The position numbers were made by a program, and so were the translations under genes. A stretch of DNA of 64,000 nt, taken from the NCBI GenBank assembly GCA_025055175.1, contig JANWYT010000002.1, positions 124,001 through 188,000 of the forward strand, written 5' to 3'. Shown in pieces: positions 36,173-45,050 of this stretch. The notes beneath the pieces were generated by a model that saw only the letters and a program-made list of their open reading frames with translations, had not been told where the DNA came from and did not search any database. The stretch's first letter is position 1. Every line of letters starts with the position of its first letter. Source of the DNA: Anaerolineae bacterium (GTDB taxonomy: Bacteria; Chloroflexota; Anaerolineae; Aggregatilineales; Phototrophicaceae).

Positions 36173-37138
36173 TCATCCTCTAGAACTAAGACGCCGCTGG
36201 ATGAAGCTATTGAGCAAGACGGACAGGATCAAAATTGTCCCGATAGCGACAATCGTCGCGTCGCCCTTCATGCCGGCCAGCGACAGCCCGTTTCTCAAAA
36301 TTTGGATCAGTACCACCCCCAGCACTGTGCCGAAGATGCTGCCGGAGCCGCCGAAAATACTCGTCCCACCCAGGACGACAGCGGCGATGACGTTCAGCTC
36401 CAGGCCAGAACCCATATCCGAACGAGTAGTGCTGATGCGCGCCGTGAAAATCCACGCCGCCAGCCCAGCCATGAAGCCACTGAGGGTGTATATGGTCAGC
36501 TTGGCCCAAGCCACTGGAACGCCGGCGAAGCGCGCTCCAACTTCGTTGTTGCCTATGGCGTAAATCCAGCGGCCGAAGACAGTGCGCGACAGCACTACGC
36601 CGAAGAAGACGGCGGCGATGATGAAAATCCACAATTGGTTGGGCAGGCCCAATGTGTTGCCTGCGCCAATCTCGAAGAACCAGGACGGGAAGCCGCTGGC
36701 CGAGCGCGCTTCGCTGATCCCCAGGGCCAGGCCGCGATAGAGGGCCAGCGTAGCCAGCGTCATGATGAGAGGCGGCACGCCGATCCAGACGATGAACGCG
36801 CCGTTGATGAAGCCAGCGACGGTGGCGACCACAATGCCCAAGATAATCGCCAGCTCCAAAGGCCAGCCTCCATCTTGCCAGACGAAGCCTAGCACGATAG
36901 CGCTTAGGCCGAAGATAGAACCTACCGACAGATCAATGCCGCCAGTGATGATGATGTAGGTCATTGGTAGGGCGATCAGGGCGACTTCGATCATCAGGCG
37001 AGCCTGGCTGAGCAAGTTGTTGACCGTCAGGAAGCGGTCAGTTTGCAGGCTGATGAGCAGCACAGCTAAGATGGTGATGATGAACAGAATGCCTTCCTGG
37101 CTGGTGAAGGCGTTGCGCAGGCGCGTTTGCCAGGTCAT
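36173..37138 (-). CDS. Rhamnose-type ABC importer permease 2
   Basis: This 321-residue RbsC-family permease has about nine hydrophobic helices. ALPMTYIIITGGIDLSVGS, GNNEVGARFAGVPVAWAKL and VVLGGTSIFGGSGSIFGT are family signatures. It starts five bases after the other permease gene and is related to it, so the two probably form a heterodimer like RhaP/RhaQ. This differs from the single-permease importer of the neighbouring set. Confidence 0.92.
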   Translation of the reverse strand: MTWQTRLRNAFTSQEGILFIITILAVLLISLQTDRFLTVNNLLSQARLMIEVALIALPMTYIIITGGIDLSVGSIFGLSAIVLGFVWQDGGWPLELAIILGIVVATVAGFINGAFIVWIGVPPLIMTLATLALYRGLALGISEARSASGFPSWFFEIGAGNTLGLPNQLWIFIIAAVFFGVVLSRTVFGRWIYAIGNNEVGARFAGVPVAWAKLTIYTLSGFMAGLAAWIFTARISTTRSDMGSGLELNVIAAVVLGGTSIFGGSGSIFGTVLGVVLIQILRNGLSLAGMKGDATIVAIGTILILSVLLNSFIQRRLSSRG

Positions 37139-37143
37139 AGGCT

Positions 37144-38139
37144 TCAGTCTCCTCGCGCCATCTGCCGACGGCGGAACAAATCAAACAAGACAGTGATGAG
37201 GATGAGCGCGCCCTGGATTGTCTGAATCCAGTAGGGGGAGACGCGAGCGAAGGTCAGGGCTGAGCCAATGCTGACTACGAACAGCGCAGCCAGCGTCGAG
37301 CCAAGGATCGTTCCTGTGCCTCCCAGAATGCTGACGCCACCGACGACGGCGGCGGTGATGATTTGCAGCTCGATGCCAGCTGGCACGGTAGATTGAATGG
37401 CGTTGAACTTGGTAGCGAATAGCAGGCTGGCAATCGCCACCATAAAACCATTGATGATGAAGACGCGCAGCACCACGCTTTGTTCGTTAATGCCTGACAA
37501 GCGCGCTGCTTCGGCGTTGCCACCGACGGCGTAAATGGAACGTCCTAGCCCGCTGTAACGCATCCAGAGCGTGCCGATCAGCGAAGCAACAATCATGACG
37601 TAGACGGGGACAGGGATATCGAATAGGCGCTGCTGAGCCAGAGCGTAGTCGCGGGGCAGGTTGTAAATCCATTCGCCACCGGTGGCGATGATGAGGCCGC
37701 CCTGTAAAATGCTCATCATGCCTAGGGTGACGACGATGGCCGGTATACGCATGTAGGCCACCAGAAAGCCGATAAACGCGCCAACTAGAGGGCCGATGAA
37801 CAGCGGCACAACCCAAGCTAGCCACAGCGGATAGCCCCCCGCTTCTGCGCCGACGGCCAACCTGCCGCTGATAGTCGCTAGCACCCCGATCAGCGAACCA
37901 ACGCTGATGTCGATGTTGCCGCTGATGATGACCATGCTCATGCCGACAGCAGCGACGGCGAAGATAGCTGTGTTGGTGAGGATGTCCAATACATTGCGCT
38001 GAGCCAGAAAGCGTGGGTTGATGTTGTTCACGACGAGCGCTAGGGTGATGATTGCCACGACAAGGACGAGTTCCTGATTGATAAAGCGCCGCCAGGCGGC
38101 TTTTGCGCGCGGTGCAGTCCTGAGCTTGGCTTTGTCCAT
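37144..38139 (-). CDS. Rhamnose-type ABC importer permease 1
   Basis: This 331-residue RbsC-family permease has a charged cytoplasmic N terminus and about nine helices. VGMSMVIISGNIDISVGSLIG, GNAEAARLSGINEQSVVLRV and VVGGVSILGGTGTILGS match the family. Five bases separate it from the ATPase gene upstream and five from permease 2 downstream, so stoichiometric production is expected. Confidence 0.92.
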   Translation of the reverse strand: MDKAKLRTAPRAKAAWRRFINQELVLVVAIITLALVVNNINPRFLAQRNVLDILTNTAIFAVAAVGMSMVIISGNIDISVGSLIGVLATISGRLAVGAEAGGYPLWLAWVVPLFIGPLVGAFIGFLVAYMRIPAIVVTLGMMSILQGGLIIATGGEWIYNLPRDYALAQQRLFDIPVPVYVMIVASLIGTLWMRYSGLGRSIYAVGGNAEAARLSGINEQSVVLRVFIINGFMVAIASLLFATKFNAIQSTVPAGIELQIITAAVVGGVSILGGTGTILGSTLAALFVVSIGSALTFARVSPYWIQTIQGALILITVLFDLFRRRQMARGD

Positions 38140-38144
38140 GACGT

Positions 38145-39662
38145 TCAGGCCTTCTCTGGGATAGGTTGGCGGTAGACTTCACCCATCATCGCTGCACCGA
38201 CTCGCTCTTGAGTGGCTTCGGCGCGGCTGAATTCGGCCACAATTCGCCCTTCGCGCATGACCAGCACACGGTCGCTCATGCCGAGAATCTCTGGCAATTC
38301 GCTAGAGATCATCAGGATGGCCATGCCTTCGCTAGCCAATTGGCTGATAAGGCGGTGAATCTCGCTCTTGGCGCCCACGTCAACGCCGCGCGTTGGCTCA
38401 TCCATGATGAGCAGCTTGGGCTTGCTAGCCAGCCATTTGCTGACGACGATCTTCTGCTGGTTGCCGCCGCTGAGCTTGTTGACCACCTGCTCAATACTGG
38501 GGGTGCGTATGCTCAGCTCTCTCACAAACCTGTCTGCTAGGTCTCTTTCAGCTTGGTGATTGATGAAGCCGCTGCGTGCAATGCTGCGCAGGATGGCCAG
38601 CGACGTGTTTTCACGGACTTTCATCTGCTTGATGAGGCCTTGATTGCCGCGATCCTCCGGCACATAAGCAATGCCCAGACGCATAGCCTGGCTGGGATTC
38701 TTGATCTGCACGCGCTGACCGTCGAGCCAGATTTCGCCTTCCTGGGCGGTCGTGATCCCGAATAGGACGTGAGCGAGTTCTGTGCGGCCCGATCCCACCA
38801 GACCAGCCAAGCCGACAATCTCGCCGGCCCTGACCTCCAGCGAGACGCCGCGTGGCAGGGGATGGCGGGCCACGCCGCGCACACGTAGCACCGTCGCGCC
38901 GAGCTGCGAGGGCAGTTTAGGGAACAGATCATCGATCTCACGACCTACCATCATCTGGATGAGATCGCTTTCATGAGTATCGCGGACGGCTTTCGTAGCG
39001 ACATGCTGACCATCGCGCAGCACCGTGACGCGGTCAGCTAGCATGAAAATTTCCTCCAGGCGGTGGCTGATGTAGATAATGCTCACGCCTCGCTGTTTGA
39101 GCAGTCTCACAATGTTGAACAGGCGCTCTACATCAGCTTCTGTGAGAGCGGCAGTGGGTTCATCCATGATGAGGATACGAGCATTGTGCGAGAGCGCTTT
39201 GGCAATCTCTACGCGCTGACGTTTGCCAACGCTCATCGCTCCAACTTTGGAGTCGACATCCATGTCGTAAATTTCTAGGGAAGCGAGTAGCTCCTGAGCG
39301 CGCTGGCGCATGGCTCGCCAGTCGATCAGGCCGTAGCGGCTGCGCGGCGCGTGGCCCATGAAGATGTTCTCGGCGACGGTCAGCTCTGGGTAGAGGATGA
39401 GTTCCTGGAAAATAGTCGCCACGCCAGCGCGCTGAGCCTCGCGCGGGTTGTGGAAGGCGTAGGGCTGGCCGTCAATCAGCATTTGGCCTTGATCGGCTTG
39501 ATAAACGCCGCTGATGATCTTAATGAGCGTACTCTTGCCTGCGCCGTTCTCGCCTAGCAGAGCGTGGACTTCGCCCAGTTCCAGGCTGAAATCGACGCCA
39601 GAGAGGGCTTGCACGCCTGGGAAGCTCTTGCTGATTCCATGCAGCTCAAGAATTGGGGGCAT
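38145..39662 (-). CDS. Rhamnose-type ABC importer, double ATPase (RhaT/RbsA-like)
   Basis: This 505-residue subunit has two ABC domains. The first has [13 protein letters not shown] and [19 protein letters not shown]. The second has the degenerate loop GLVGSGRTEL, the signature [10 protein letters not shown] and LLIMDEPTRGVDVG. It is a homologue of the ATPase at 30028. ATG 39662 has GGGAGGA before it, and the open frame upstream lies inside the kinase gene, which it overlaps by 17 bases. Coupling to the kinase recalls Rhizobium, where the rhamnose kinase is needed for uptake. Confidence 0.94.
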   Translation of the reverse strand: MPPILELHGISKSFPGVQALSGVDFSLELGEVHALLGENGAGKSTLIKIISGVYQADQGQMLIDGQPYAFHNPREAQRAGVATIFQELILYPELTVAENIFMGHAPRSRYGLIDWRAMRQRAQELLASLEIYDMDVDSKVGAMSVGKRQRVEIAKALSHNARILIMDEPTAALTEADVERLFNIVRLLKQRGVSIIYISHRLEEIFMLADRVTVLRDGQHVATKAVRDTHESDLIQMMVGREIDDLFPKLPSQLGATVLRVRGVARHPLPRGVSLEVRAGEIVGLAGLVGSGRTELAHVLFGITTAQEGEIWLDGQRVQIKNPSQAMRLGIAYVPEDRGNQGLIKQMKVRENTSLAILRSIARSGFINHQAERDLADRFVRELSIRTPSIEQVVNKLSGGNQQKIVVSKWLASKPKLLIMDEPTRGVDVGAKSEIHRLISQLASEGMAILMISSELPEILGMSDRVLVMREGRIVAEFSRAEATQERVGAAMMGEVYRQPIPEKA

Positions 39663-41100
39663 AAGAATTCCTCCCGACGAACGGCTGAAAACGCTCATAG
39701 GCGGCCTGCCAGGCTTCGGTGTGATGAGGCGCATAAGCGCGCAATTCTTCGTCTTTGGCCAAGACGGAACGGGCTTGAGCGACATCGTGTAGCACACCCA
39801 GGCTGATGAGTTGGACGATGGCGTTGCCCAGCGCCGTCGCTTCGACAGGGCCAGCGATGACAGGACAACCCGTAGCGTCGGCGGTCATCTGGCACAGCAG
39901 GGCATTGCGCGCGCCGCCACCAATGATGTGAATCTGCTCAATTGGGCGGCCCGCCAGGCGGCGCAACTGATCGATGACATAGCGGTACTTGAGGGCCAAG
40001 CTTTCGTAAACAATACGCATGATCTGGCCCACGCTCTGTGGCTCAGGTTGTTCGGTCTCGCGACAAAAGGCACGAATGCGAGCGGGCATATCGCCAGGCG
40101 GTAAGAAGCGTATGTCGTCCGGCTCAATAAGAGCCATGAAAGGTGTAGCAGCTTCAGCAGCTTGGGCCAGCGCTTCGTAATTGAAAGACTGGCCTTCAGC
40201 TTGCCAAGCAGTGCGGCACTGCTGGGCCAACCACAGGCCCATGACATTCTTGAGCAGGCGGAATGTGCCGTCGTAGCCGCCTTCGCTGGTGACGTTGGCT
40301 TGGTAGGCCTCGTCTGTGATGACAGGCGCGTCGGTCTCCATGCCCACCAGACTCCACGTGCCGCTGCTGATGTAGGCGACGTTAGGATGGGTTGACGGGA
40401 TGGCCACTACAGCGCTGGCAGTATCGTGAGCGCAGGGAGTGATGACGGGCAGGCCTTCGTAGTCCCCCAAGCGCGTGCCAGGCTGGACGATAGGCGGGAA
40501 AGCGTGAGTTGGCAAACCCAGAGCTTGGATCGTCTCCTCGTCCCAGGCTTTGGTGCGTGGGTTGTAACATTGTGTCGTGGTGGCGATGGTGAACTCGCTG
40601 ACGCGCTGACCACTGAGCCAGTAATGGAACAAGTCTGCTATGCAAAAAGCCGTGCCAACCCGATCCAATAGTGGGCTACCGCTGCGGCGCATGTGAGCCA
40701 GTTGGTAGAGGCCGTTCAGCACGATGAACTGTATGCCAGTGCGCTCAAACACAGTGCGGCGCGGCACGCGCTCAAAGACCCATTCCATAGCGCCATGTTT
40801 GCCGCTGTCGCGGTAGTGGACGGGGTTGGCGAGGAGGTTGCCTTGCTCATCCAGCAAAGCGAAGTCGACGCCCCAGGTGTCCACGCCGACGCTCAGCGAG
40901 TCGTCGCGCAGCTTATGGATGCCTTCCTGGATGTCGTGCCACAAGCGCAGCACATCCCAGTAGAGCGTGCCGCGCGCGCTTACGGCCACATTGGAGAAGC
41001 GATGGGTGTCGAGCGCAACTAGGCGCTGGCCATCGTAGGCCACTTGCAAGGCGCGTCCGCTCTCCGCTCCCAGATCGATGGCGATCACTTGGGGCATCAT
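39646..41100 (-). CDS. rhaB: Rhamnulokinase family sugar kinase, second copy
   Basis: This 484-residue FGGY kinase is a close paralogue of the one at 25818-27254. It shares IDLGAESGRALQVAYDGQR, VDTWGVDFALLDEQGN, HDTASAVVAIPSTHPN and HIIGGGARNALLCQMTADA. It should phosphorylate L-rhamnulose made by the isomerase on the opposite strand. The start is ATGATG (41100/41097) with GAAGG nine bases before; the frame upstream runs into the operator region. It is the first gene of the importer operon, behind the DeoR-type promoter. Confidence 0.93.
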   Translation of the reverse strand: MMPQVIAIDLGAESGRALQVAYDGQRLVALDTHRFSNVAVSARGTLYWDVLRLWHDIQEGIHKLRDDSLSVGVDTWGVDFALLDEQGNLLANPVHYRDSGKHGAMEWVFERVPRRTVFERTGIQFIVLNGLYQLAHMRRSGSPLLDRVGTAFCIADLFHYWLSGQRVSEFTIATTTQCYNPRTKAWDEETIQALGLPTHAFPPIVQPGTRLGDYEGLPVITPCAHDTASAVVAIPSTHPNVAYISSGTWSLVGMETDAPVITDEAYQANVTSEGGYDGTFRLLKNVMGLWLAQQCRTAWQAEGQSFNYEALAQAAEAATPFMALIEPDDIRFLPPGDMPARIRAFCRETEQPEPQSVGQIMRIVYESLALKYRYVIDQLRRLAGRPIEQIHIIGGGARNALLCQMTADATGCPVIAGPVEATALGNAIVQLISLGVLHDVAQARSVLAKDEELRAYAPHHTEAWQAAYERFQPFVGRNSYAPNS

Positions 41101-41173
41101 GCTGGACAACCTTCGTGAGTTGTGGTTGCGCTGAAGCGATGATCGTTTCTCATCAAAATATCCATCAACAAAA

Positions 41174-41245
41174 GAAAACGAAACTGTTTTGTTTTCAGTT
41201 TCTTGCACTTGGCAACATTCTAACGCGCATAGGGCATTTCGTCAA
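41174..41245 (-). promoter_or_regulatory. Promoter and palindromic DeoR-type operator of the kinase-importer operon
   Basis: On the minus strand TTGACG (41245-41240) and TAGAAT (41222-41217) are 17 bases apart. Downstream, at 41196-41174, lies a 23-base near-perfect palindrome (GAAAACrAAAC-w-GTTTyGTTTTC, one mismatched pair besides the centre), about +14 to +36 from the expected start. A second inverted repeat, GAAACTG (41180-41186) with CAGTTTC (41196-41202), overlaps it. The adjacent DeoR gene is the obvious candidate binder. Confidence 0.72.
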
Positions 41246-41292
41246 CATTGTGACCGCTTTCACACAGCAGTTGATCTTTGACGTCAGGAAGC

Positions 41293-42078
41293 TCATAAAT
41301 CCTGTAGACGGACGACTTGCACGTTCACGCCCTGGGCGCGGAAGTGATCGACCATCGCTGTCGGTGCGCTGTTATCGGTGATGATGGTGCTTACTTGGAG
41401 TGGCTGGATGTACGTGTAGGGTGCAACTTCGCCCCATTTGCTGCCATCGGCCAGAATCGTCGTCGCCACACAACGCGCGATCATGGCCTGCTTGACTGCT
41501 ACTTCGTCTGCGCCAACGTCGGTGATGCCGTTGGCCCAGGTGATCCCGTGTGCGCCGAAGAAGCCCATGTTGAGGTTGATCGAAGGTAGACTCTCAGGAT
41601 TATCCACAGTGCTGATGGAGTCGCGGCGCAGGCGGCCACCAGCGATGAGTACCTGAATCTGGGGGCTGTCTAGAAAACTTTGGGCAATCATCAGGCTGTT
41701 GGTGACGACGGTGAGCTGACTGAGCGTCTTGAGGTGCTTGACTAGGGCGTAACAAGAGGTGCTGCCGTCAAGGGCAATGCTCCAGCCTTCACGGATGGTA
41801 GCGAAGGCGGCGCGGGCAATCGCCTCTTTTTCGGCGACTTGTCGACGCTGGCGCACATGGAACGACAATTCTGCGCTGCGACCCTCTTCACGCCGAATTG
41901 CGCCACCATACGTGCGATCCAGCAACCCCATCTCTTCTAGGGCGCGCAAATCTTGGCGGATGGTGACAGTACTCACTCCAAGTTGCTCGCTCAGGTCTTT
42001 GACCGCGACTCGTCCAATACGCTCTAATTGGTCTAAAATACGCTGGCGGCGTTCTTCCACAAACAAACTATCGCTCAT
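41293..42078 (-). CDS. DeoR family transcriptional regulator
   Basis: This 261-residue regulator has an N-terminal winged helix (VAVKDLSEQLGVSTVTIRQD, then LRALEEMGLLDRTYGGAIRRE) and the DeoR sugar-phosphate sensor domain (IALDGSTSCYALVKHL, VVTNSLMIAQSFL, GAHGITWANGITDVGADEVAVKQAMI). DeoR proteins usually repress catabolic operons and respond to a phosphorylated intermediate, here perhaps rhamnulose-1-phosphate. It sits between the kinase operon and the divergent isomerase operon, with AAACGAAA-containing sites in both promoters. Rhamnose regulators of this family are known from Rhizobium. Confidence 0.93.
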   Translation of the reverse strand: MSDSLFVEERRQRILDQLERIGRVAVKDLSEQLGVSTVTIRQDLRALEEMGLLDRTYGGAIRREEGRSAELSFHVRQRRQVAEKEAIARAAFATIREGWSIALDGSTSCYALVKHLKTLSQLTVVTNSLMIAQSFLDSPQIQVLIAGGRLRRDSISTVDNPESLPSINLNMGFFGAHGITWANGITDVGADEVAVKQAMIARCVATTILADGSKWGEVAPYTYIQPLQVSTIITDNSAPTAMVDHFRAQGVNVQVVRLQDL

Positions 42079-42080
42079 AA

Positions 42081-42124
42081 TTGACAGTCCCTGAGGTGCA
42101 GGTTACACTGACATGAAACGAAAG
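42081..42124 (+). promoter_or_regulatory. Promoter of the rhaI operon with DeoR-site core
   Basis: TTGACA (42081-42086) and TACACT (42104-42109) are 17 bases apart. GAAACGAAAG at 42115-42124 falls on the expected start site and shares the 8-base core AAACGAAA with the palindrome at 41174-41196; GAAA steps continue to 42133. It is a half-site or a direct-repeat version of the operator. The -35 box touches the start of the divergent DeoR gene. Confidence 0.65.
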
Positions 42125-42162
42125 CAAAAGAAAGCTCGCTTCTTATTGTACAAGGAAAAGTC

Positions 42163-43368
42163 ATGCGCTACGAAACTTTAGCCGAGGATTTAACAAAGCA
42201 AGGCCTGGACGTGGAAGCGATCAAGGCCCAACTACGCCATCAGCACATCGAAACGCCATCCTGGGGCTATGGCAACAGCGGTACACGCTTCAAGGTCTTC
42301 CCCTGGCCCGGCGCAGCCCGCAACATCCACGAGAAGCTGGCTGACGCAGGCTATGTCCATCGCTTGACGGGCATTGCCCCCAGCGTGGCCATCCACATCC
42401 CCTGGGATAAGACCGATGACTGGGAGGGGCTAGCCCAATACGCGGCTGAGCATGGAGTCAAGATTGGCGCTGTCAATCCCAACCTGTTCCAGGATGAGAA
42501 GTACAAGCTGGGCAGCATTGCTCATCCGTCGCCTCAGGTGCGAGAAGAAGCCCTGGCCCATATGATCGAATGCTGCCAGATCATGGCTAAGACAGGCAGC
42601 GGCCTGCTGAGCTTATGGTTCGCCGACGGCACGAATTATGCCGGCCAAGACGACATCCGCGCGCGCAAACATCGCATAGAAGAGACGCTCAAAGAGACTT
42701 ACAAGCACCTGCCCGATGGTGCGCGCATGTTGATTGAGTACAAGTTCTTTGAGCCAGCCTTCTACCACACCGACCTGGCAGATTGGGGCATGGCTTATGC
42801 CACGGCGCTCAAGGTGGGCGAGCGCGCCCAGGTGCTGGTGGATACAGGCCACCATGCTCAGGGGACGAACATCGCGCATATCGTAGCCTTTCTGCTAGAC
42901 GAAGGTCGTCTGGGTGGCTTTCACTTCAACGCGCGCAAGTACGCCGATGATGATTTGATCGTCGGCACGATCAATCCTTTTGAGTTGTTCGAGATTTACC
43001 ATGAGCTGGTGGGCGCAGGCGAGCGCGCCTCTCAGGTGGCCTACATGATCGACCAAAGCCACAACATCGAACCCAAGCTGGAGGCCATGCTGCTGAGCGT
43101 GTTGAATTGTCAGACGGCTTATGCCAAAGCGCTGATCGTCAACCGCGCACAGCTGCGCGAACAGCAGCTCAATGGCGATGTGTTGGGCGCGTACCGTACT
43201 TTGCAAGCCGCTTACGAGACTGATGTTCGCCCGCTGCTAGCTCAGGTGCGCCGCGAGATGGGCGTGCCAGAAGACCCCATCGCGGCCTATCGCGCCGATG
43301 ATTACGCGCGGCGCGTGGCCGAGGAACGCGGCAGCGCCGCGGCCAGCAGCAGTGGTTTTCCTGGTTGA
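42163..43368 (+). CDS. rhaI: L-rhamnose isomerase
   Basis: RhaI converts L-rhamnose to L-rhamnulose in the cytoplasm with a divalent metal. This 401-residue TIM barrel belongs to the Rhizobium/Pseudomonas type rather than the E. coli RhaA type. Signs include [17 protein letters not shown] near the start, [35 protein letters not shown] (metal-binding Glu), [18 protein letters not shown] and [15 protein letters not shown] with the metal His and Asp. The C terminus is Ala/Ser-rich. AAGGA precedes ATG 42163. It is the first gene of a plus-strand operon controlled from the promoter at 42081. Confidence 0.95.
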   Translation: MRYETLAEDLTKQGLDVEAIKAQLRHQHIETPSWGYGNSGTRFKVFPWPGAARNIHEKLADAGYVHRLTGIAPSVAIHIPWDKTDDWEGLAQYAAEHGVKIGAVNPNLFQDEKYKLGSIAHPSPQVREEALAHMIECCQIMAKTGSGLLSLWFADGTNYAGQDDIRARKHRIEETLKETYKHLPDGARMLIEYKFFEPAFYHTDLADWGMAYATALKVGERAQVLVDTGHHAQGTNIAHIVAFLLDEGRLGGFHFNARKYADDDLIVGTINPFELFEIYHELVGAGERASQVAYMIDQSHNIEPKLEAMLLSVLNCQTAYAKALIVNRAQLREQQLNGDVLGAYRTLQAAYETDVRPLLAQVRREMGVPEDPIAAYRADDYARRVAEERGSAAASSSGFPG

Positions 43369-43452
43369 GGACGCACAGGCCGAAGTGACTTTTCAGCCTG
43401 CCTTTGTGAGAGCTTATCCTGCGAGGCGACTCGTTACATTCAGAGGCGAAGC

Positions 43453-44118
43453 ATGACGACGACAATTGATAAAGCACGAGCAGACATCGTGCGCTTTGGT
43501 GCGTTGCTCTTCGAACGCCACCTGACGGACGCAGCAGGCGGCAACATCAGCGTGCGCGTAGGCGACAAGATTTGCATTTCACCTCGTTACAGTGGACAAA
43601 AGCGTCAGTGGCAACTTCAGCCTGAAGACGTGCTGCTGCTGGACGAAGACGGCAACATCTTGGAGGGCGAGGGACAAATCTCGCGCGAGTCGCAAGTTCA
43701 TCTCAAGCTGCACAGGCACTTCAAGGAGTACGGGACAGCGGTCATCCACTGCCATGCGCGCAATGTCTTGGTGTTTGCGGCTGCCAACAAATCTATGCCT
43801 CCCATCTTGGAAGCTAACCTGAAGTTCGGCGAGATTCCCATCGTAGCCTATGCGCCAGCGCACACGGCTCAGCTTTCGCAGAACATCCTGGGGGCAATGA
43901 TAGGTCACGAGGCGCGTGTGCGCAAACATGCGGCAGCGGCTATCGCACCCTGGCACGGCTTGTTTGTCATGGGCAAGGACTTGGATGCTGCCTTTGATGC
44001 TGCCGAGCGCATTGACACCAACGCCTATTGTATTCTGATGGGACGGCAGTTGGGGATGGACGTCGAAGCTACCTATCAACTGCTGGAAAGCGAAGCAGCC
44101 CGATGGGGCAAAGAGTGA
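43453..44118 (+). CDS. Class II aldolase, fuculose/rhamnulose-phosphate type
   Basis: This 221-residue protein has the normal length of FucA/AraD-type enzymes. AAGGNISVRVGDK is the phosphate loop, IHCHARNVLVFA holds two zinc His residues, and PWHGLFVMGKDLDAAFDAAE the third. All active-site elements appear intact, so it can split the ketose-1-phosphate made by isomerase and kinase into DHAP and L-lactaldehyde. It follows rhaI after 84 bases and overlaps the PfkB gene by 16. Confidence 0.88.
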   Translation: MTTTIDKARADIVRFGALLFERHLTDAAGGNISVRVGDKICISPRYSGQKRQWQLQPEDVLLLDEDGNILEGEGQISRESQVHLKLHRHFKEYGTAVIHCHARNVLVFAAANKSMPPILEANLKFGEIPIVAYAPAHTAQLSQNILGAMIGHEARVRKHAAAAIAPWHGLFVMGKDLDAAFDAAERIDTNAYCILMGRQLGMDVEATYQLLESEAARWGKE

Positions 44119-45050
44119 TCGTCAGCGTAACCGCCAACACCACGCTGGATCAGACGCTGTTTGTGCCTGTTCTGCCACTCAATCGCACTATCCGTGCGAC
44201 AGGTCAGATCATCAGCATGGGCGGCAAGCCCACCGATGCTTCGTGGATCTTAGGCGAGATGGGCCTTGAGTCGCTGGCGCTGGGCTTCTATGGCGGCGCA
44301 TTTGGCCACAAAGTCGTCGATCTGCTAGCGCAGAAGGGCGTGCGTTCTGACTTCATCACCGTGCGCGGCGAGACGCGCATGAACACCGTGATCGTCATCG
44401 AAGATGGCAGCGGCCAGCTCACGGTGACGACTTCGACGCTGATCGTCGATCCGCCGCACGTAGACGAACTGCACCGACGCTTGCAAGCCGTCCTGCCCCA
44501 GGCATCAGTGGTGATCCTGGGTGGCACGCTGCCGCAGGGCATGACGCCACAGTTCTACAGCGAGGTGATCGGCCTCATCAGAGCAGCGGGAGTGCCTACC
44601 ATCTTCGACGCCGACCAACCCAACTTGAGCGTGGGTCTGAGTGCAGGCCCTACCTATGTCAAGCCGAATCAGCATGAACTGGAAGCGCTGATGGGCCACC
44701 CTATCCCCGACGTAGAGACAGCCTATCGGGCAGGGCTGGACATTCTGGCGCGCTACGGCACGCGTCCTGTCATCACCCTGGGGGAGATAGGCGCGTTAGC
44801 CGTACTAGGGGCAGATCGGGCTTTTTATGTGCCGCCTCTGCCGATAGAGGTCGTCAGCACCAGCGGAGCAGGCGACGCCATGTTGGCTGGCCTGGCCGCG
44901 GCTATTCATCGCGGCTTGCCGATTGAAGAGGGCGTGCGCCTAGGCGCAGCCGCTTCGGCAGCAGTCTGCATTCAGCCTGGCACGGCCATGTGCGACCGCG
45001 CCGACATTGAACGTTTTCTGCCCCAAGTGGAGCTAAGGCCTTACCCATGA
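44103..45050 (+). CDS. PfkB family sugar-phosphate kinase (LacC/FruK-like)
   Basis: This 315-residue ribokinase-fold protein resembles 1-phosphofructokinase and tagatose-6-phosphate kinase. NTTLDQTLFVPVLPLNRTIR opens it, VILGGTLPQGMTPQFY lies in the middle and VVSTSGAGDAMLAG is the ATP/catalytic motif with the base Asp. The substrate loop, usually GGKGINVA in LacC/FruK, reads MGGKPTDASWIL here, so the substrate may be unusual. It lies between an aldolase and a phosphatase in the rhamnose operon, with overlaps on both sides (16 and 4 bases). No known rhamnose pathway needs a second kinase. Confidence 0.85.
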   Translation: MGQRVIVSVTANTTLDQTLFVPVLPLNRTIRATGQIISMGGKPTDASWILGEMGLESLALGFYGGAFGHKVVDLLAQKGVRSDFITVRGETRMNTVIVIEDGSGQLTVTTSTLIVDPPHVDELHRRLQAVLPQASVVILGGTLPQGMTPQFYSEVIGLIRAAGVPTIFDADQPNLSVGLSAGPTYVKPNQHELEALMGHPIPDVETAYRAGLDILARYGTRPVITLGEIGALAVLGADRAFYVPPLPIEVVSTSGAGDAMLAGLAAAIHRGLPIEEGVRLGAAASAAVCIQPGTAMCDRADIERFLPQVELRPYP

